The notes below the pieces were generated by a model that saw only the letters and a program-made list of their open reading frames with translations, was not told where the DNA came from and did no database searches. The position numbers were made by a program, and so were the translations under genes. From Allomesorhizobium camelthorni (GTDB lineage: Bacteria > Pseudomonadota > Alphaproteobacteria > Rhizobiales > Rhizobiaceae): a stretch of DNA of 64,000 nt. This document shows, in pieces, positions 38,866-48,700 of this stretch; within the stretch, counting starts at the first letter, position 1; each line of letters begins with the position of its first letter. The stretch covers positions 310,001 through 374,000 of the forward strand of contig NZ_JAAKZF010000001.1 of assembly GCF_011045125.1 (NCBI RefSeq), written 5' to 3'.

Positions 38866-39381
38866 ATGATCGCAAAGGCGCATACCAGCATACTTTTCGT
38901 CTGCCTCGGCAATATCTGCCGCTCGCCGCTGGCTGAGGGCGTGTTCCGCGCCGTAGCGGCTTCGCGCGGCACCGAAAGCGCCTATCTCATCGATTCCGCT
39001 GGAACCGGCGGGTGGCATCACGGTTCCGCCCCCGATCCGCGCTCGATTGCGATCGCGGCCAGCCACGGCATCGACATTTCGGCGCAACAGGCGCGCAAGG
39101 TCGTACCCGAGGACTTCCACCGCTTCGACCTCATCCTCGGGATGGACAGGTCAAACGTCGAAGACCTGAAGGCACTGGCGCCGCCGGATGCCAAAGGCCA
39201 GATCCTGCTGTTTCTCGATTTCGCCGAGGGCGCCGCAAGCGAGGTGCCGGACCCCTATTACGGTGGGGCCGACGGCTTCGCCTCTGTCTACCGCATGGTC
39301 CGCCAGGCTTCGGAAAAGCTGGCCGACAGGCTGGAGCGCGAGTCGGCGCCAATAAGCGGCCAGACTTCTTCGACCACATAG
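38866..39381 (+). CDS. Low-molecular-weight protein tyrosine phosphatase
   Basis: A 171-residue phosphatase. The P-loop VCLGNICRSP holds the nucleophile Cys13 and Arg19, and the catalytic acid is Asp129 in VPDPYYGG. The other family features are DSAGTGGWHHG and ILGMDRSNVEDL. It lacks a signal peptide. It might act on phosphotyrosine of polysaccharide-synthesis kinases, but no such gene is nearby. The last 94 bases overlap the converging thpR gene, and the final 30 residues are beyond the conserved fold. Confidence 0.9.
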   Translation: MIAKAHTSILFVCLGNICRSPLAEGVFRAVAASRGTESAYLIDSAGTGGWHHGSAPDPRSIAIAASHGIDISAQQARKVVPEDFHRFDLILGMDRSNVEDLKALAPPDAKGQILLFLDFAEGAASEVPDPYYGGADGFASVYRMVRQASEKLADRLERESAPISGQTSSTT

Positions 39382-39881
39382 GGCCCGCCACCGACGGAAT
39401 CGCGCGACGACATCAAGACGAAGCGGGTGGCCTTAAACGGCATCGTCGAAAAGTTGCCGCGCGCCGAGAGATATTGCGCGACATCGACCGGGTTGGGATT
39501 CCTCAACCGGGCGAGGGTGACGTGCGGCATGAATTTGCGCGGGTCGGCGGCTACGCCGACGCGTTGGCAGATGCGCTCGATTTCCGCCTGTAAGGCGTTG
39601 AGATCGGGCGATGCGGTGACGCCGGCCCAGATAGCGTGCGGCTTTTTCGAGCCGAACGCTCCAACGCCGGACAGGGCCAGCGAGAAGGAGGGCCGCCGCA
39701 CCCGGTCCAGCGCATTGGCGATTTCGTCGGCGACATGGCCTTCGACATCGCCGATGAACCGAAGCGTGATGTGGTAATTCTCGACGTCGGCCCAGCGCGC
39801 TCCGGGCAGGCCGCCGCGGAGCAGGGAGAGGGACAATGCGGCATCGCGGGGAATTTCGAGGGCGGTGAAAAGTCGCGGCAT
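39288..39881 (-). CDS. thpR: RNA 2',3'-cyclic phosphodiesterase
   Basis: 2H phosphoesterase of 197 residues. The two catalytic motifs are His37 in HITLRFIGD and His120 in HVTLARLRN. The N-terminus MPRLFTALEIP is the family start, with GGGAG upstream of the ATG at 39881. The C-terminal region beyond about residue 165 is poorly conserved. This tail overlaps the 3' end of the phosphatase gene on the other strand by 94 bases. Confidence 0.92.
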   Translation of the reverse strand: MPRLFTALEIPRDAALSLSLLRGGLPGARWADVENYHITLRFIGDVEGHVADEIANALDRVRRPSFSLALSGVGAFGSKKPHAIWAGVTASPDLNALQAEIERICQRVGVAADPRKFMPHVTLARLRNPNPVDVAQYLSARGNFSTMPFKATRFVLMSSRDSVGGGPYVVEEVWPLIGADSRSSLSASFSEAWRTMR

Positions 39882-40008
39882 GGCCAGGCTCCCTTCATCG
39901 AATCGAAATCTCGAGACCAGCGAATCACCGATCCGGACGGGCCGCAAGCTGTTTATTGGTTACATTCGCTCAACATTTACGGCGGGCGTTGTGTTCTAGC
40001 ACGCAGCA

Positions 40009-40653
40009 TCATGTGCCGTCCGGCCGCTCCACTATCAGCTTTTCCACCGTGGGCAGGAAGCGCTCGACCATGCGATCGATGCCGGCCGCATTCGGATGCA
40101 TTCCGTCTTCCAGCAGAAAGCTGCGGTCGGCAGCGACGCCGTCGAGAAAGAACGGATAGAGCGGAAGACCGTGCTTTTCCGCCAGCCGCGAATAGATGCC
40201 GTTGAAGGCGGCGGCATAGTCCGGTCCGAGATTTGGCGCGGCGCGCATGCCGGCCAGTAGAATGGTGACGTTGCGGGCCTTCAACCGTGCAATCATCGCG
40301 TCGAGGTTATTTTCGGTGATCTTGGGTGAGACGCCGCGCAGCATGTCGTTCGCGCCAAGCTCCAGAATGACCAGGTCGGTACCGTCCGGCACCGACCAGT
40401 CGAGCCGCGCAAGGCCGCCGCTGGTCGTGTCGCCCGAAACTCCGGCATTGGCGATCACGACATCGTGACCTCTGGCGCGTAGCGCCTTTTCAAGCTTTTC
40501 GGGAAAGCTCTCGCCGGGATTGAGGCCGAAGCCGGCCATCAGGCTATCCCCGAAGCCGACGATCTGGTGCGGCTCGGCCATAACCGGAGATAAAAATGCG
40601 AACCAGACGAGAATGACGACGAGCAAAGCCGGAGCCGGACGTTTGAATGCCAT
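40009..40653 (-). CDS. tesA: Arylesterase/acyl-CoA thioesterase I, TesA type (GDSL)
   Basis: Periplasmic SGNH hydrolase of 214 residues. A signal peptide spans about residues 1-26. The nucleophile is Ser37 in GFGDSLMAGFG, and the other blocks are present: NAGVSGDTTSGGL, ELGANDML (block III) and DGMHPN, containing the catalytic Asp and His. It is divergent from an ABC ATPase/permease pair, the same arrangement as tesA-ybbA-ybbP in E. coli. The ATG at 40653 is chosen for the signal peptide; an in-frame ATG at 40701 is possible. Confidence 0.9.
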   Translation of the reverse strand: MAFKRPAPALLVVILVWFAFLSPVMAEPHQIVGFGDSLMAGFGLNPGESFPEKLEKALRARGHDVVIANAGVSGDTTSGGLARLDWSVPDGTDLVILELGANDMLRGVSPKITENNLDAMIARLKARNVTILLAGMRAAPNLGPDYAAAFNGIYSRLAEKHGLPLYPFFLDGVAADRSFLLEDGMHPNAAGIDRMVERFLPTVEKLIVERPDGT

Positions 40654-40717
40654 GACCAACAACCCATATGACGAAAGCGCTTCCGGCTTCGTCTCCTCCA
40701 TATAGGACAGATTTTCC

Positions 40718-41413
40718 GTGACAGAACCCGTCATCCATCTGAAGGACGTGTCGCTAACGCTCGGCGAAGGCGCTTCCTCCGTCCATGTCCTGAAGGGCGT
40801 CAGCCTCGACGTCACCGCCGGTGAGGCGACCGGCATCGTCGGGCCGTCGGGCTCGGGAAAGTCGACCCTGCTGATGGTGCTTGCCGGGCTGGAGCGGGTC
40901 GACGCCGGCATAGTTCGCATCGCCGGCGAAGTTCTGAACGGCAGGAGCGAAGACCAGATCGCAGCTTTTCGCGGCCGTAATATCGGCATTGTGTTCCAGT
41001 CCTTCCATCTGATCCCCAACATGACCGCGCTGGAAAATGTTGCCGTGCCGCTGGAGCTTGCCGGCCGCAAGGACGCATTCGCCATAGCCGCGCACGAACT
41101 GGAGGCCGTCGGCCTTGCCGACCGCGTCACCCACTATCCCGGCGAATTGTCGGGCGGCGAGCAGCAGCGCGTGGCGATCGCCCGGGCACTGGCGCCCGAA
41201 CCGCGCATCCTGATTGCTGACGAGCCTACGGGAAATCTCGACCAGGCGACCGGCCGGCAGGTGGCGGATTTGCTGTTCGCCAAAGCGCGCGAGCGCGGCA
41301 TGACGCTGGTTCTGGTGACGCATGACCCGGCGCTTGCTTCCCGCTGCGCGAGGCAGGTGTCGATGCGCTCCGGTCGTATCGAAGCTGCTCCGCTGATCGC
41401 GGTGTCGGCCTGA
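40718..41413 (+). CDS. ABC transporter ATP-binding protein, YbbA/LolD type
   Basis: ATPase of 231 residues of the MacB/LolD/FtsE group. Motifs are Walker A GPSGSGKSTLL, the Q-loop VFQSFHLIPNMTALENV, signature LSGGEQQRVAIARALA, Walker B ILIADEPTGNLD and the switch THDPALA. The start is a GTG at 40718. The stop overlaps the permease start by one base (TGATG). By synteny with tesA it corresponds to E. coli YbbA. Such transporters move or remodel envelope components; the substrate is unknown. Confidence 0.93.
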   Translation: MTEPVIHLKDVSLTLGEGASSVHVLKGVSLDVTAGEATGIVGPSGSGKSTLLMVLAGLERVDAGIVRIAGEVLNGRSEDQIAAFRGRNIGIVFQSFHLIPNMTALENVAVPLELAGRKDAFAIAAHELEAVGLADRVTHYPGELSGGEQQRVAIARALAPEPRILIADEPTGNLDQATGRQVADLLFAKARERGMTLVLVTHDPALASRCARQVSMRSGRIEAAPLIAVSA

Positions 41414-43962
41414 TGCCGCTCTCGCAAACGCTGAAGCTCGCCATTCGTTTCTCGCTGCGGGAAATGCGCGGCGGGCTTTCCGGCTTCATGATCTTCCTGA
41501 CCTGCATCGCACTTGGCGTCGCTGCGATCGGCGGCGTCAATTCGGTCGCCCGCGCCATTACGGCAGGCGTCGCCAATGAAGGCCAGACTCTGCTTGGCGG
41601 CGACATCCGCTTCGAACTGAACCAGCGTGAGATGACGGAGGCGGAACGCGCCTTCGTCACGCAACTCGGCACACTCGCCGAAAGCGCCAACATGCGCTCG
41701 ATGGCGCGGCTCGAGGACGGCTCCGACCAATCGCTCGCCGAGGTCAAGGCGGTCGACGAAGCCTACCCGCTCTACGGCGCCTTGCTGACCGAGCCGGTAC
41801 TATCGCGCACAGAACTGTTCGGCGAAAAGGCTGGCGCTTTTGGGGCCGCGGCGCCCGACATATTCTTCGAGCGGATGGGCATCGAGCTTGGCGACCGGAT
41901 CAAGCTCGGCGGCGCGACATTCGAACTGCGCGCCAGGATCGTAACCGAACCCGACGCCGTGTCGGACGGGTTCGGTTTCGCGCCGAGGCTCATGGTGTCG
42001 CTCGATGGCCTGCGCGCGTCTGGTCTGATCCAGCCGGGCAGCCTGGTCGAGCATGCCTATAAGGTTCGGCTTCCCGCCAATTCGACCGAGGCGGATCTCG
42101 CGGCGATCCGGGACGAAGCGGCGGAGCGCTTTCCGGAGGCGGGATGGAGCGTCAGGACACGCAGCAATGCCGCGCCTGCGCTGGCGTCCAACATAGAGCG
42201 GTTCTCGCAGTTCCTGACGCTGGTCGGGCTAACGGCGCTTGTCGTCGGCGGGGTCGGGGTCGCCAACGCGGTCAGCGCCTATCTCGACGGCAAGCGTGGC
42301 GTGATCGCCACCTTCAAGAGCCTCGGCGCGTCCGGCGGCTTTGTTTTTGCCGTCTATCTCGTGCAGATCCTGATCATCGCCGGTATCGGCATCGCCGCCG
42401 GCTTGGCGCTCGCCGCGCTGATGCCTTTCGCCGCCGGCGCTGCGCTGTCCTCGGTTATCCCGGTGCCTGCCGAAGGCGGGTTTTATCCGATGGCGCTCGC
42501 CATGGCGGCGCTGTTCGGAGTGCTGGTTACGTTGGCTTTCGCCATATTGCCGCTTGGAAGAGCGCGCGACGTGCAGGCGACCGCGCTGTTTCGTGAGATG
42601 GGCTTTGGCGGCCGCGGCCTGCCGAAGCTCGCCTATGTCGCCGCTTCGCTCGGCCTTGCGGTTATTCTAGCACTCCTGGCGATCTGGTTTTCCGGCGACA
42701 GGCGGATTGCCGCGATCTTCGTCGGTGCGACTGTCTTTGCCTTCATTGTGCTGCGCAGCGTCGGCATCGCCGTGCAGTGGCTGGCAAAAAAGTCGCCGCG
42801 CGTGCGCTCCACCGCGCTCCGGCTGGCGATTGGCAACATTCACCGGCCGGGCGCGCTGACGCCTTCGGTCGTGCTGTCGCTGGGACTTGGCCTGACGCTG
42901 CTGGTCACGCTGGCGCTGATCGACGGCAATCTCAGGCGGCAGATCGCGGGCAGCCTGCCCGAGCGCGCGCCGAATTTCTTCTTCGTCGACATCCAGGCCA
43001 GCGAGGTCGACGCATTCGCGACGCTCGTGCAGGAGGCGGCGCCGGCCGGAAAGCTGATGCGCGTGCCGATGCTGCGCGGTCGCATCATGGCGCTGAACGG
43101 CGTCGACGTACAGACGATGCAAGTGCCCCCGGAAGGCGCATGGGTGCTGCGCGGCGACCGGGGCCTTACCCACTCGGCGACCGTTCCCGAAAACGCGACG
43201 CTGTCGCAAGGGGAATGGTGGCCGGAGGACTACGACGGCGAACCTCTGGTGTCCTTCTCGGCGGAAGAGGCCCGCGAGATCGGCCTGGAAATCGGCGACA
43301 CCGTGACCGTCAACGTGCTTGGCCGCAACGTCACCGCCAGGATCGCCAATTTCCGCGAAGTGCAGTGGGAATCGATGGGCATCAATTTCGTCATGGTGTT
43401 CTCGCCCAACACATTCGCCGGCGCGCCGCATTCCTGGCTGGCTACGCTGTCGGTTGAAGGCGCTACAGCGGCGGACGAATCTCGCATCCTCAATCTGGTG
43501 ACGCGAGCTTACCCCACCGTAACCACGGTCAGGGTCAAGGACGCGCTGGACGTGGTCAACCGCATCGTCGCGCAACTGGCGACCGCGATACGCGCCGCCG
43601 CCAGCGTGGCGCTGATCGCCTCGGTGCTGGTGCTGGCGGGAGCGCTGGCGGCGGGCAACCGCGCCCGCATCCACGATGCGGTGGTTCTGAAGACGCTGGG
43701 GGCGACACGGCGTACCCTGATCGCGGCCTTCTCCTTCGAATACCTGCTGATCGGGCTGGCCACCGCGCTTTTCGCGCTTTTCGCCGGCGGCATAGCCGCC
43801 TGGTTCATCGTGGCGCGGATCATGACGCTCCCCTCCAGTTTCCTGCCGGAAGTCGCGGTATCGACGATCCTGTTCGCCCTGGTTCTGACGGTCGGCATCG
43901 GCCTGGTCGGAACATGGCGGGTGTTGGGCCACAAGGCCGCGCCGGTTCTGCGCAATCTGTAG
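41413..43962 (+). CDS. ABC transporter permease, FtsX-like (YbbP type)
   Basis: An 849-residue permease with about ten membrane helices arranged as two FtsX-like domains, as in YbbP. An N-terminal helix (about 20-45) is followed by a large periplasmic domain (about 45-255) and a first helix bundle (about 260-445). A second periplasmic domain (about 505-720) and a final bundle (about 720-845) follow. Conserved FtsX patches are VSAYLDGKRGVIATFKSLGASGGFV and AVVLKTLGATRRTLIAAFSFEY. It partners the ATPase upstream, with overlapping stop and start codons. Confidence 0.92.
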   Translation: MPLSQTLKLAIRFSLREMRGGLSGFMIFLTCIALGVAAIGGVNSVARAITAGVANEGQTLLGGDIRFELNQREMTEAERAFVTQLGTLAESANMRSMARLEDGSDQSLAEVKAVDEAYPLYGALLTEPVLSRTELFGEKAGAFGAAAPDIFFERMGIELGDRIKLGGATFELRARIVTEPDAVSDGFGFAPRLMVSLDGLRASGLIQPGSLVEHAYKVRLPANSTEADLAAIRDEAAERFPEAGWSVRTRSNAAPALASNIERFSQFLTLVGLTALVVGGVGVANAVSAYLDGKRGVIATFKSLGASGGFVFAVYLVQILIIAGIGIAAGLALAALMPFAAGAALSSVIPVPAEGGFYPMALAMAALFGVLVTLAFAILPLGRARDVQATALFREMGFGGRGLPKLAYVAASLGLAVILALLAIWFSGDRRIAAIFVGATVFAFIVLRSVGIAVQWLAKKSPRVRSTALRLAIGNIHRPGALTPSVVLSLGLGLTLLVTLALIDGNLRRQIAGSLPERAPNFFFVDIQASEVDAFATLVQEAAPAGKLMRVPMLRGRIMALNGVDVQTMQVPPEGAWVLRGDRGLTHSATVPENATLSQGEWWPEDYDGEPLVSFSAEEAREIGLEIGDTVTVNVLGRNVTARIANFREVQWESMGINFVMVFSPNTFAGAPHSWLATLSVEGATAADESRILNLVTRAYPTVTTVRVKDALDVVNRIVAQLATAIRAAASVALIASVLVLAGALAAGNRARIHDAVVLKTLGATRRTLIAAFSFEYLLIGLATALFALFAGGIAAWFIVARIMTLPSSFLPEVAVSTILFALVLTVGIGLVGTWRVLGHKAAPVLRNL

Positions 43963-43966
43963 GAAC

Positions 43967-43988
43967 GCAACCCAAGCGTTTGGGTTGC
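43967..43988 (+). terminator. Hairpin after the FtsX-like permease gene
   Basis: Arms GCAACCCAA and TTGGGTTGC (43967-43975 with 43980-43988) enclose GCGT, starting 5 bases past the permease stop. No T-run follows, so it may act as a weak terminator or RNA-stabilising stem. Confidence 0.5.
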
Positions 43989-44175
43989 TGCCCCGGCTGG
44001 ATTCGGCGTTTTGCTTGTCGATTTGGACGTTCACGCCGGGTTGCGGCGTGTAACGGGTCTTGTCCTAACCCGAAAGAAGCATCATATTCCGCCACAGGCA
44101 TGCTGGAGTCCCCGCCAGCGGCGCCTGGGTCGGCGACGACCTGACACCGGACGGGGCAAAGCAATAGAGGAAATC

Positions 44176-44955
44176 ATGGCTGACCTTCGCAATTATCAGG
44201 CACGCGCCGGGGTAGCGGGCTCCCGCGCCGGCGCCGCTATCGACGAGGGCCTGCGCGCCTACATGCTCAAGGTTTACAACCTTATGGCGCTTGGCCTCGC
44301 AATCACCGGCCTGGCCGCGCTCGGCACCGTCATGGTGGCGACCACCAACGATCCCGCGAGCGCGGTGGCCACGCTTGCCAACGGCAAGATGCTGACCAAT
44401 GCAGGGGCGCTGCTCTATGGCTCGCCGTTGCGCTGGGTGGTCATGCTGGCGCCGCTCGGCATGGTCTTCTACCTGAGCGCCCGCGTCCACACGATGAGCG
44501 TTTCGGCCGCCCAGACCACATTCTGGATCTTCGCCGGCCTGATGGGCCTGTCGTTGTCGTCGATCTTCCTGGTCTACACCTCGGCAAGCATCGTGCAGAC
44601 CTTCTTCATCACGGCGACCGCGTTCGGCGCGCTGTCGCTCTGGGGCTACACCACCAAGCGCGATCTGTCCGGCATGGGCACGTTCCTCGTCATGGGCGTG
44701 TTCGGCCTGATCATCGCCATGGTGGTCAACATCTTCCTGCAGTCCTCGGCCCTGCAGTTCGCCATCTCGGCGATCGGCGTGCTGGTCTTTTCGGGCCTGA
44801 CCGCCTACGACACGCAGAAGATCAAGGAGATGTATTTCGAGGGCGACGACGTGCTGGTCGCCGGCCGCAAGGCCACCATGGGCGCGCTGACGCTCTATCT
44901 CGACTTCATCAACCTGTTCGCCTTCCTGCTGTCGTTCCTGGGCAACCGCGAATAG
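44176..44955 (+). CDS. Bax inhibitor-1/YccA family protein
   Basis: A 259-residue protein with seven membrane helices typical of the BI-1 family (YccA/YbhL group). The N-terminal cytosolic segment MADLRNYQAR is followed by AIDEGLRAYMLKVYNLMALGLAITGLAAL (in pieces). The later family pattern FSGLTAYDTQKIKEMYFEGDD contains the conserved Asp of the pore region. Relatives affect calcium or proton leak and modulate the FtsH protease. AGAGGAAATC precedes the ATG at 44176; the open frame extends upstream. A strong terminator follows. Confidence 0.92.
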   Translation: MADLRNYQARAGVAGSRAGAAIDEGLRAYMLKVYNLMALGLAITGLAALGTVMVATTNDPASAVATLANGKMLTNAGALLYGSPLRWVVMLAPLGMVFYLSARVHTMSVSAAQTTFWIFAGLMGLSLSSIFLVYTSASIVQTFFITATAFGALSLWGYTTKRDLSGMGTFLVMGVFGLIIAMVVNIFLQSSALQFAISAIGVLVFSGLTAYDTQKIKEMYFEGDDVLVAGRKATMGALTLYLDFINLFAFLLSFLGNRE

Positions 44956-44980
44956 TTCGTCTTGGACCAGCAAACCAATC

Positions 44981-45011
44981 AAGGGCGGCCCAACGGCCGC
45001 CCTTTTCTTTT
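44981..45011 (+). terminator. Intrinsic terminator after the BI-1 gene
   Basis: A perfect 10-base stem AAGGGCGGCC / GGCCGCCCTT (44981-44990 with 44995-45004) with CAAC loop is followed by TTCTTTTG. It ends the BI-1 transcript before the acetyltransferase gene. Confidence 0.9.
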
Positions 45012-45060
45012 GCGCCCGCCCCTGCTTCAATTGGAGCAGAAGATCGGGGCTGCACAATTT

Positions 45061-45630
45061 ATGGGCATTTTCATTAGAGCCGCGGTGGAGACTGACCTCG
45101 ACCGGATTACCGAAATCTACGCCGACGCGGTGGAGCACGGCACGGCGAGCTACGAGCTCGAACCGCCGACGAGGAGCGAGATGGGCGCGCGCTTTGCGGC
45201 GCTGACCTCGTCCAGCTACCCCTACATCGTCGCGGAAGCCGACGGCGAAATTGTCGGCTATGCCTATGCGAGCGCCTTCAGGCCGCGGCCGGCTTACCGC
45301 TTCATCGTCGAGGACTCGATCTATGTGGCGCCGGAGGCGAAGGGGTGCGGGGTCGGCAAGGCGTTGCTCGAGCGGCTGATCGCCGACACGAGAGCGCTCG
45401 GCTTTCGCCAGATCGTCGCGGTGATCGGTGACGGCAGGCCCGACAGCCCGTCGGTGAAACTGCATGAGAGGATGGGGTTTAGCCACTCCGGCAGGCTCGA
45501 GGGGTCCGGCTACAAGCATGGCCGCTGGCTGGACACGGTGTTCATGCAATTGGCGATGAATGGCGGCTCGGATACGGATCCCGATCCGGATTCACTGCCG
45601 GAGCGCCGGTTCCGGGCGCCGTCGCGCTGA
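45061..45630 (+). CDS. GNAT acetyltransferase, phosphinothricin N-acetyltransferase-like
   Basis: A 189-residue GNAT enzyme. The N-terminus IRAAVETDLDRITEIYADAVEHGTASYE is the phosphinothricin-acetyltransferase pattern. The acetyl-CoA pyrophosphate site is VAPEAKGCGVGKALLERLI, and the family segment LHERMGFSHSGRLEGSGYKHGRWLDTVFMQ follows. Relatives acetylate methionine sulfone, phosphinothricin or similar amines; the native substrate is unknown. The C-terminal 20 residues are Asp/Pro-rich and not conserved. Confidence 0.88.
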   Translation: MGIFIRAAVETDLDRITEIYADAVEHGTASYELEPPTRSEMGARFAALTSSSYPYIVAEADGEIVGYAYASAFRPRPAYRFIVEDSIYVAPEAKGCGVGKALLERLIADTRALGFRQIVAVIGDGRPDSPSVKLHERMGFSHSGRLEGSGYKHGRWLDTVFMQLAMNGGSDTDPDPDSLPERRFRAPSR

Positions 45631-45793
45631 AACTTATGAGCAGGGCCTGGTCTGGCAATCCTTCGGGTCCGCTCGACCGGGCTGGCCACGCCTTCGCCCA
45701 AGAATCAACCTGCTCCGGTGGATCCCTACCCTTCGCGGCCTCGATTCCATTGACCGATAGCTTTGTCCGCGCAGACCATTGACTAAGACTCAG

Positions 45794-48700
45794 CTACTGG
45801 AAATTGCGCCCCTTGGGCATGACGCTGCTCGCCCTCCGCGACAGCTCCTCATGGTCGTTTGCGGCTGACGGCGTCTTTTTTTCCCGTTGCGTGAGAAAAT
45901 TGCGCCCTGGCGGCTCCCGGCCATTTCGCCCGCCCGGACCGGCCGCGGCCAATTGGGCTTCCTCTGAGAGCTCGGCCAGCCAGTGGGAAAGATCCTCGAT
46001 CTTCTCCGCCACAATATGGATGACGCCCGATTCCGATTGCAGCCGGCCGCTGACGCGGATGAAACGTGAACTCATGACGACCGCGCGGAACCGATCGAAA
46101 ATCCTCGGCCAGACGATGATATTGGCGACCGCCTCTTCGTCCTCGAGCGTCAGGAAAATCGCATTCCCCGTGCCCGGCCGCTGCCGAACAAGCACAAGGC
46201 CGGCCACCGAAACCCGTCTGCCGTCGGCCACATCCTTGAGACGGGCATTGGGCGTTATGCCTGCTTTGTCGAGGGACCCGCGGAAGAAAGAAATCGGATG
46301 CGCCTTGAGCGACAGGCCGAGCGACCGGTAGTCGTGAATGACATGCTCGCCAAGAGGCATCACGGGCAGCCTTGTTTCGGGTTCGTTGTCGCGCAGGCGG
46401 ATTTCGGGACGATCGAACAGCGGCAGCTTTTCGGCGGCGCTTTTCCCGTCGAGCGCGCGCACGGCCCACAGAGCGTCACGCCGATCAAGGCCGATCGAGC
46501 GGAATGCGTCGGCTTCGGCGAGCCGCTCGATCTCCCCCACATTGAGGCCGGACCGCAGCCAGACATCGCGCACCGAATCGTAGCCGAGTCCGCGCCTATC
46601 CACGAATTGCTCCATGCTCTCTTCCGATAGCCCTTTGACCTGCCGGAAACCGAGCCGGACCGCATGACGAGCCTTGATCACACCTCGCATTTCAGCGTGA
46701 CGCGCGCCGATTCGCGAGGTATCGAAGGGAGCCTCCTCCAACGTACAATCCCAGCCGGAATGGTTGATGTCGACTGGCCTGATCTCGACGCCGTGCTCCT
46801 CGGCGTCGCGCACGAGCTGCGCCGGCCTGTAAAAACCCATGGGCTGGGAATTCAGGATCGCCGCACAGAAAACATCGGGAAAATAGGTCTTGAACCAGCA
46901 GGAGGCGTAGACCAGCAGCGCGAAGGACGCGGCATGGCTCTCTGGAAAGCCGTATTCGCCGAACCCCTCGATCTGCTTGAAACAGCGCTCGGCGAACTCC
47001 TGCGGATAACCGCGAGACACCATGCCCTTGATCATTCTTTCGCGATAATTGCCGATTGTTCCCGTGCGCTTGAACGTCGCCATGGCGCGCCGCAACTGAT
47101 CGGCTTCGCCGGGCTCGAACCCGCCGGCGACGATTGCGATTTTCATCGCCTGTTCCTGAAACAAGGGCACGCCGAGCGTCTTGTGCAGTATCTGCCTAAG
47201 TTCCGGAGTGTGGTACTCGATGCCTTCCTTGCCCTGTCGCCGACGCAGATAGGGATGCACCATATCTCCCTGGATCGGGCCGGGTCGCACGATCGCCACC
47301 TCGATGACGAGATCGTAGAATTCACGCGGGCGAAGCCGCGGCAGCATCGACATCTGCGCGCGGGACTCGATCTGGAAAACGCCGATCGTATCGGCGCGGC
47401 AGATCATGTCGTAGACATTTTTGTCCTCGGTCGGGATGGTCGCCAATTCGACCGGCCGCCCGTGCGCGTCGCGGACATCATACCGGCGTTCGAGAATGTC
47501 GAAGGCACGGCGCAGGCATGACAGCATGCCGAGCGCCAGAATATCCACTTTCAGAATGCCGACGGCATCGAGGTCGTCCTTGTCCCATTCGACCATCTTG
47601 CGCTCGTCCATGGCCGTCTTCATGATCGGGACGATTTCGTCGAGGCGGTCTCTCGTGATGACGAAGCCGCCGACATGCTGCGACAGATGCCGCGGAAAAC
47701 CCAGAATGTCATTCGCGCGGGCGATCACATGCCGGGTCCGCAGGTCGGACTTGTCGAGGCCGGCCGCCCTGGCTTCCTTCTCGCTGAGCTCTGAAGAGGA
47801 CCAGCCCCATATCGAACCCGAAAGGGCTGACATGACGTCGTCGGACAGGCCGAGCGATTTCGAGACTTCCCTGAGCGCAGAACGGCCGCGATAGGTTACA
47901 ACCGCTGCGGCCAGCGCCGTGCGCTTCTCGCTGTATTTCTTGTAGATGTACTCGATGACCTCATCACGTTTCTCGTGCTCGAAATCGACATCGATGTCGG
48001 GCGGCTCATTGCGCTCGACCGAAATGAATCGTTCAAAGAGATGGTCGATGATGTCTGGCCCAACATCGGTAATCCGAAGACAGAAGCAGATGACGGAATT
48101 GGCGGCGGAGCCCCGGCCCTGGCAGAGTATCTTCTGCGAGCGGGCGAATTTCATGATGTCGTGGACCGTAAGGAAATAGCGGGCGTAATTCAGCTTCGAG
48201 ACGATGGCGAGTTCGTGCCGCAGCAGTTGTTCGATCCTTTCAGGCACGCCGTCCGGATAGCGGTCCCGGGCCCCTTCCCAGCTCAGCCGTTCGAGTTCCG
48301 CCTGTGGAGGAAGTCCGGATTCCGTCGGCTCGTCGGGATAATTGTGTTTCAACTCCGTCAGCGAAAACCTCAGCGTTTTCGCAAAACGCACCGTCTCGGC
48401 CAGCGCTTCAGGATAACGGCGGAAAAGACGCGCCATCTCTGCCGGCGGCTTCAGATAGCGTTCGGCATTGGCCTTCAATTCCAGACCGGCTTCGGCGACC
48501 GGAACATTCAGCCGGATAGCGGTCAGCACATCCTGAAGCGGGCGGCGCTCCGGCACATGATAGAGGATATCGTTGATCGCCATCAGCGGCAGGCGCGCCG
48601 CCGCCGCCATGTCGGCCGCCTGCTCGATGCGAAAGCGGTCATTGCCGCCATAATCCGGCGAGACGGCGAGCCATACCAATTTTCTGAAACGCTTTCGGAG

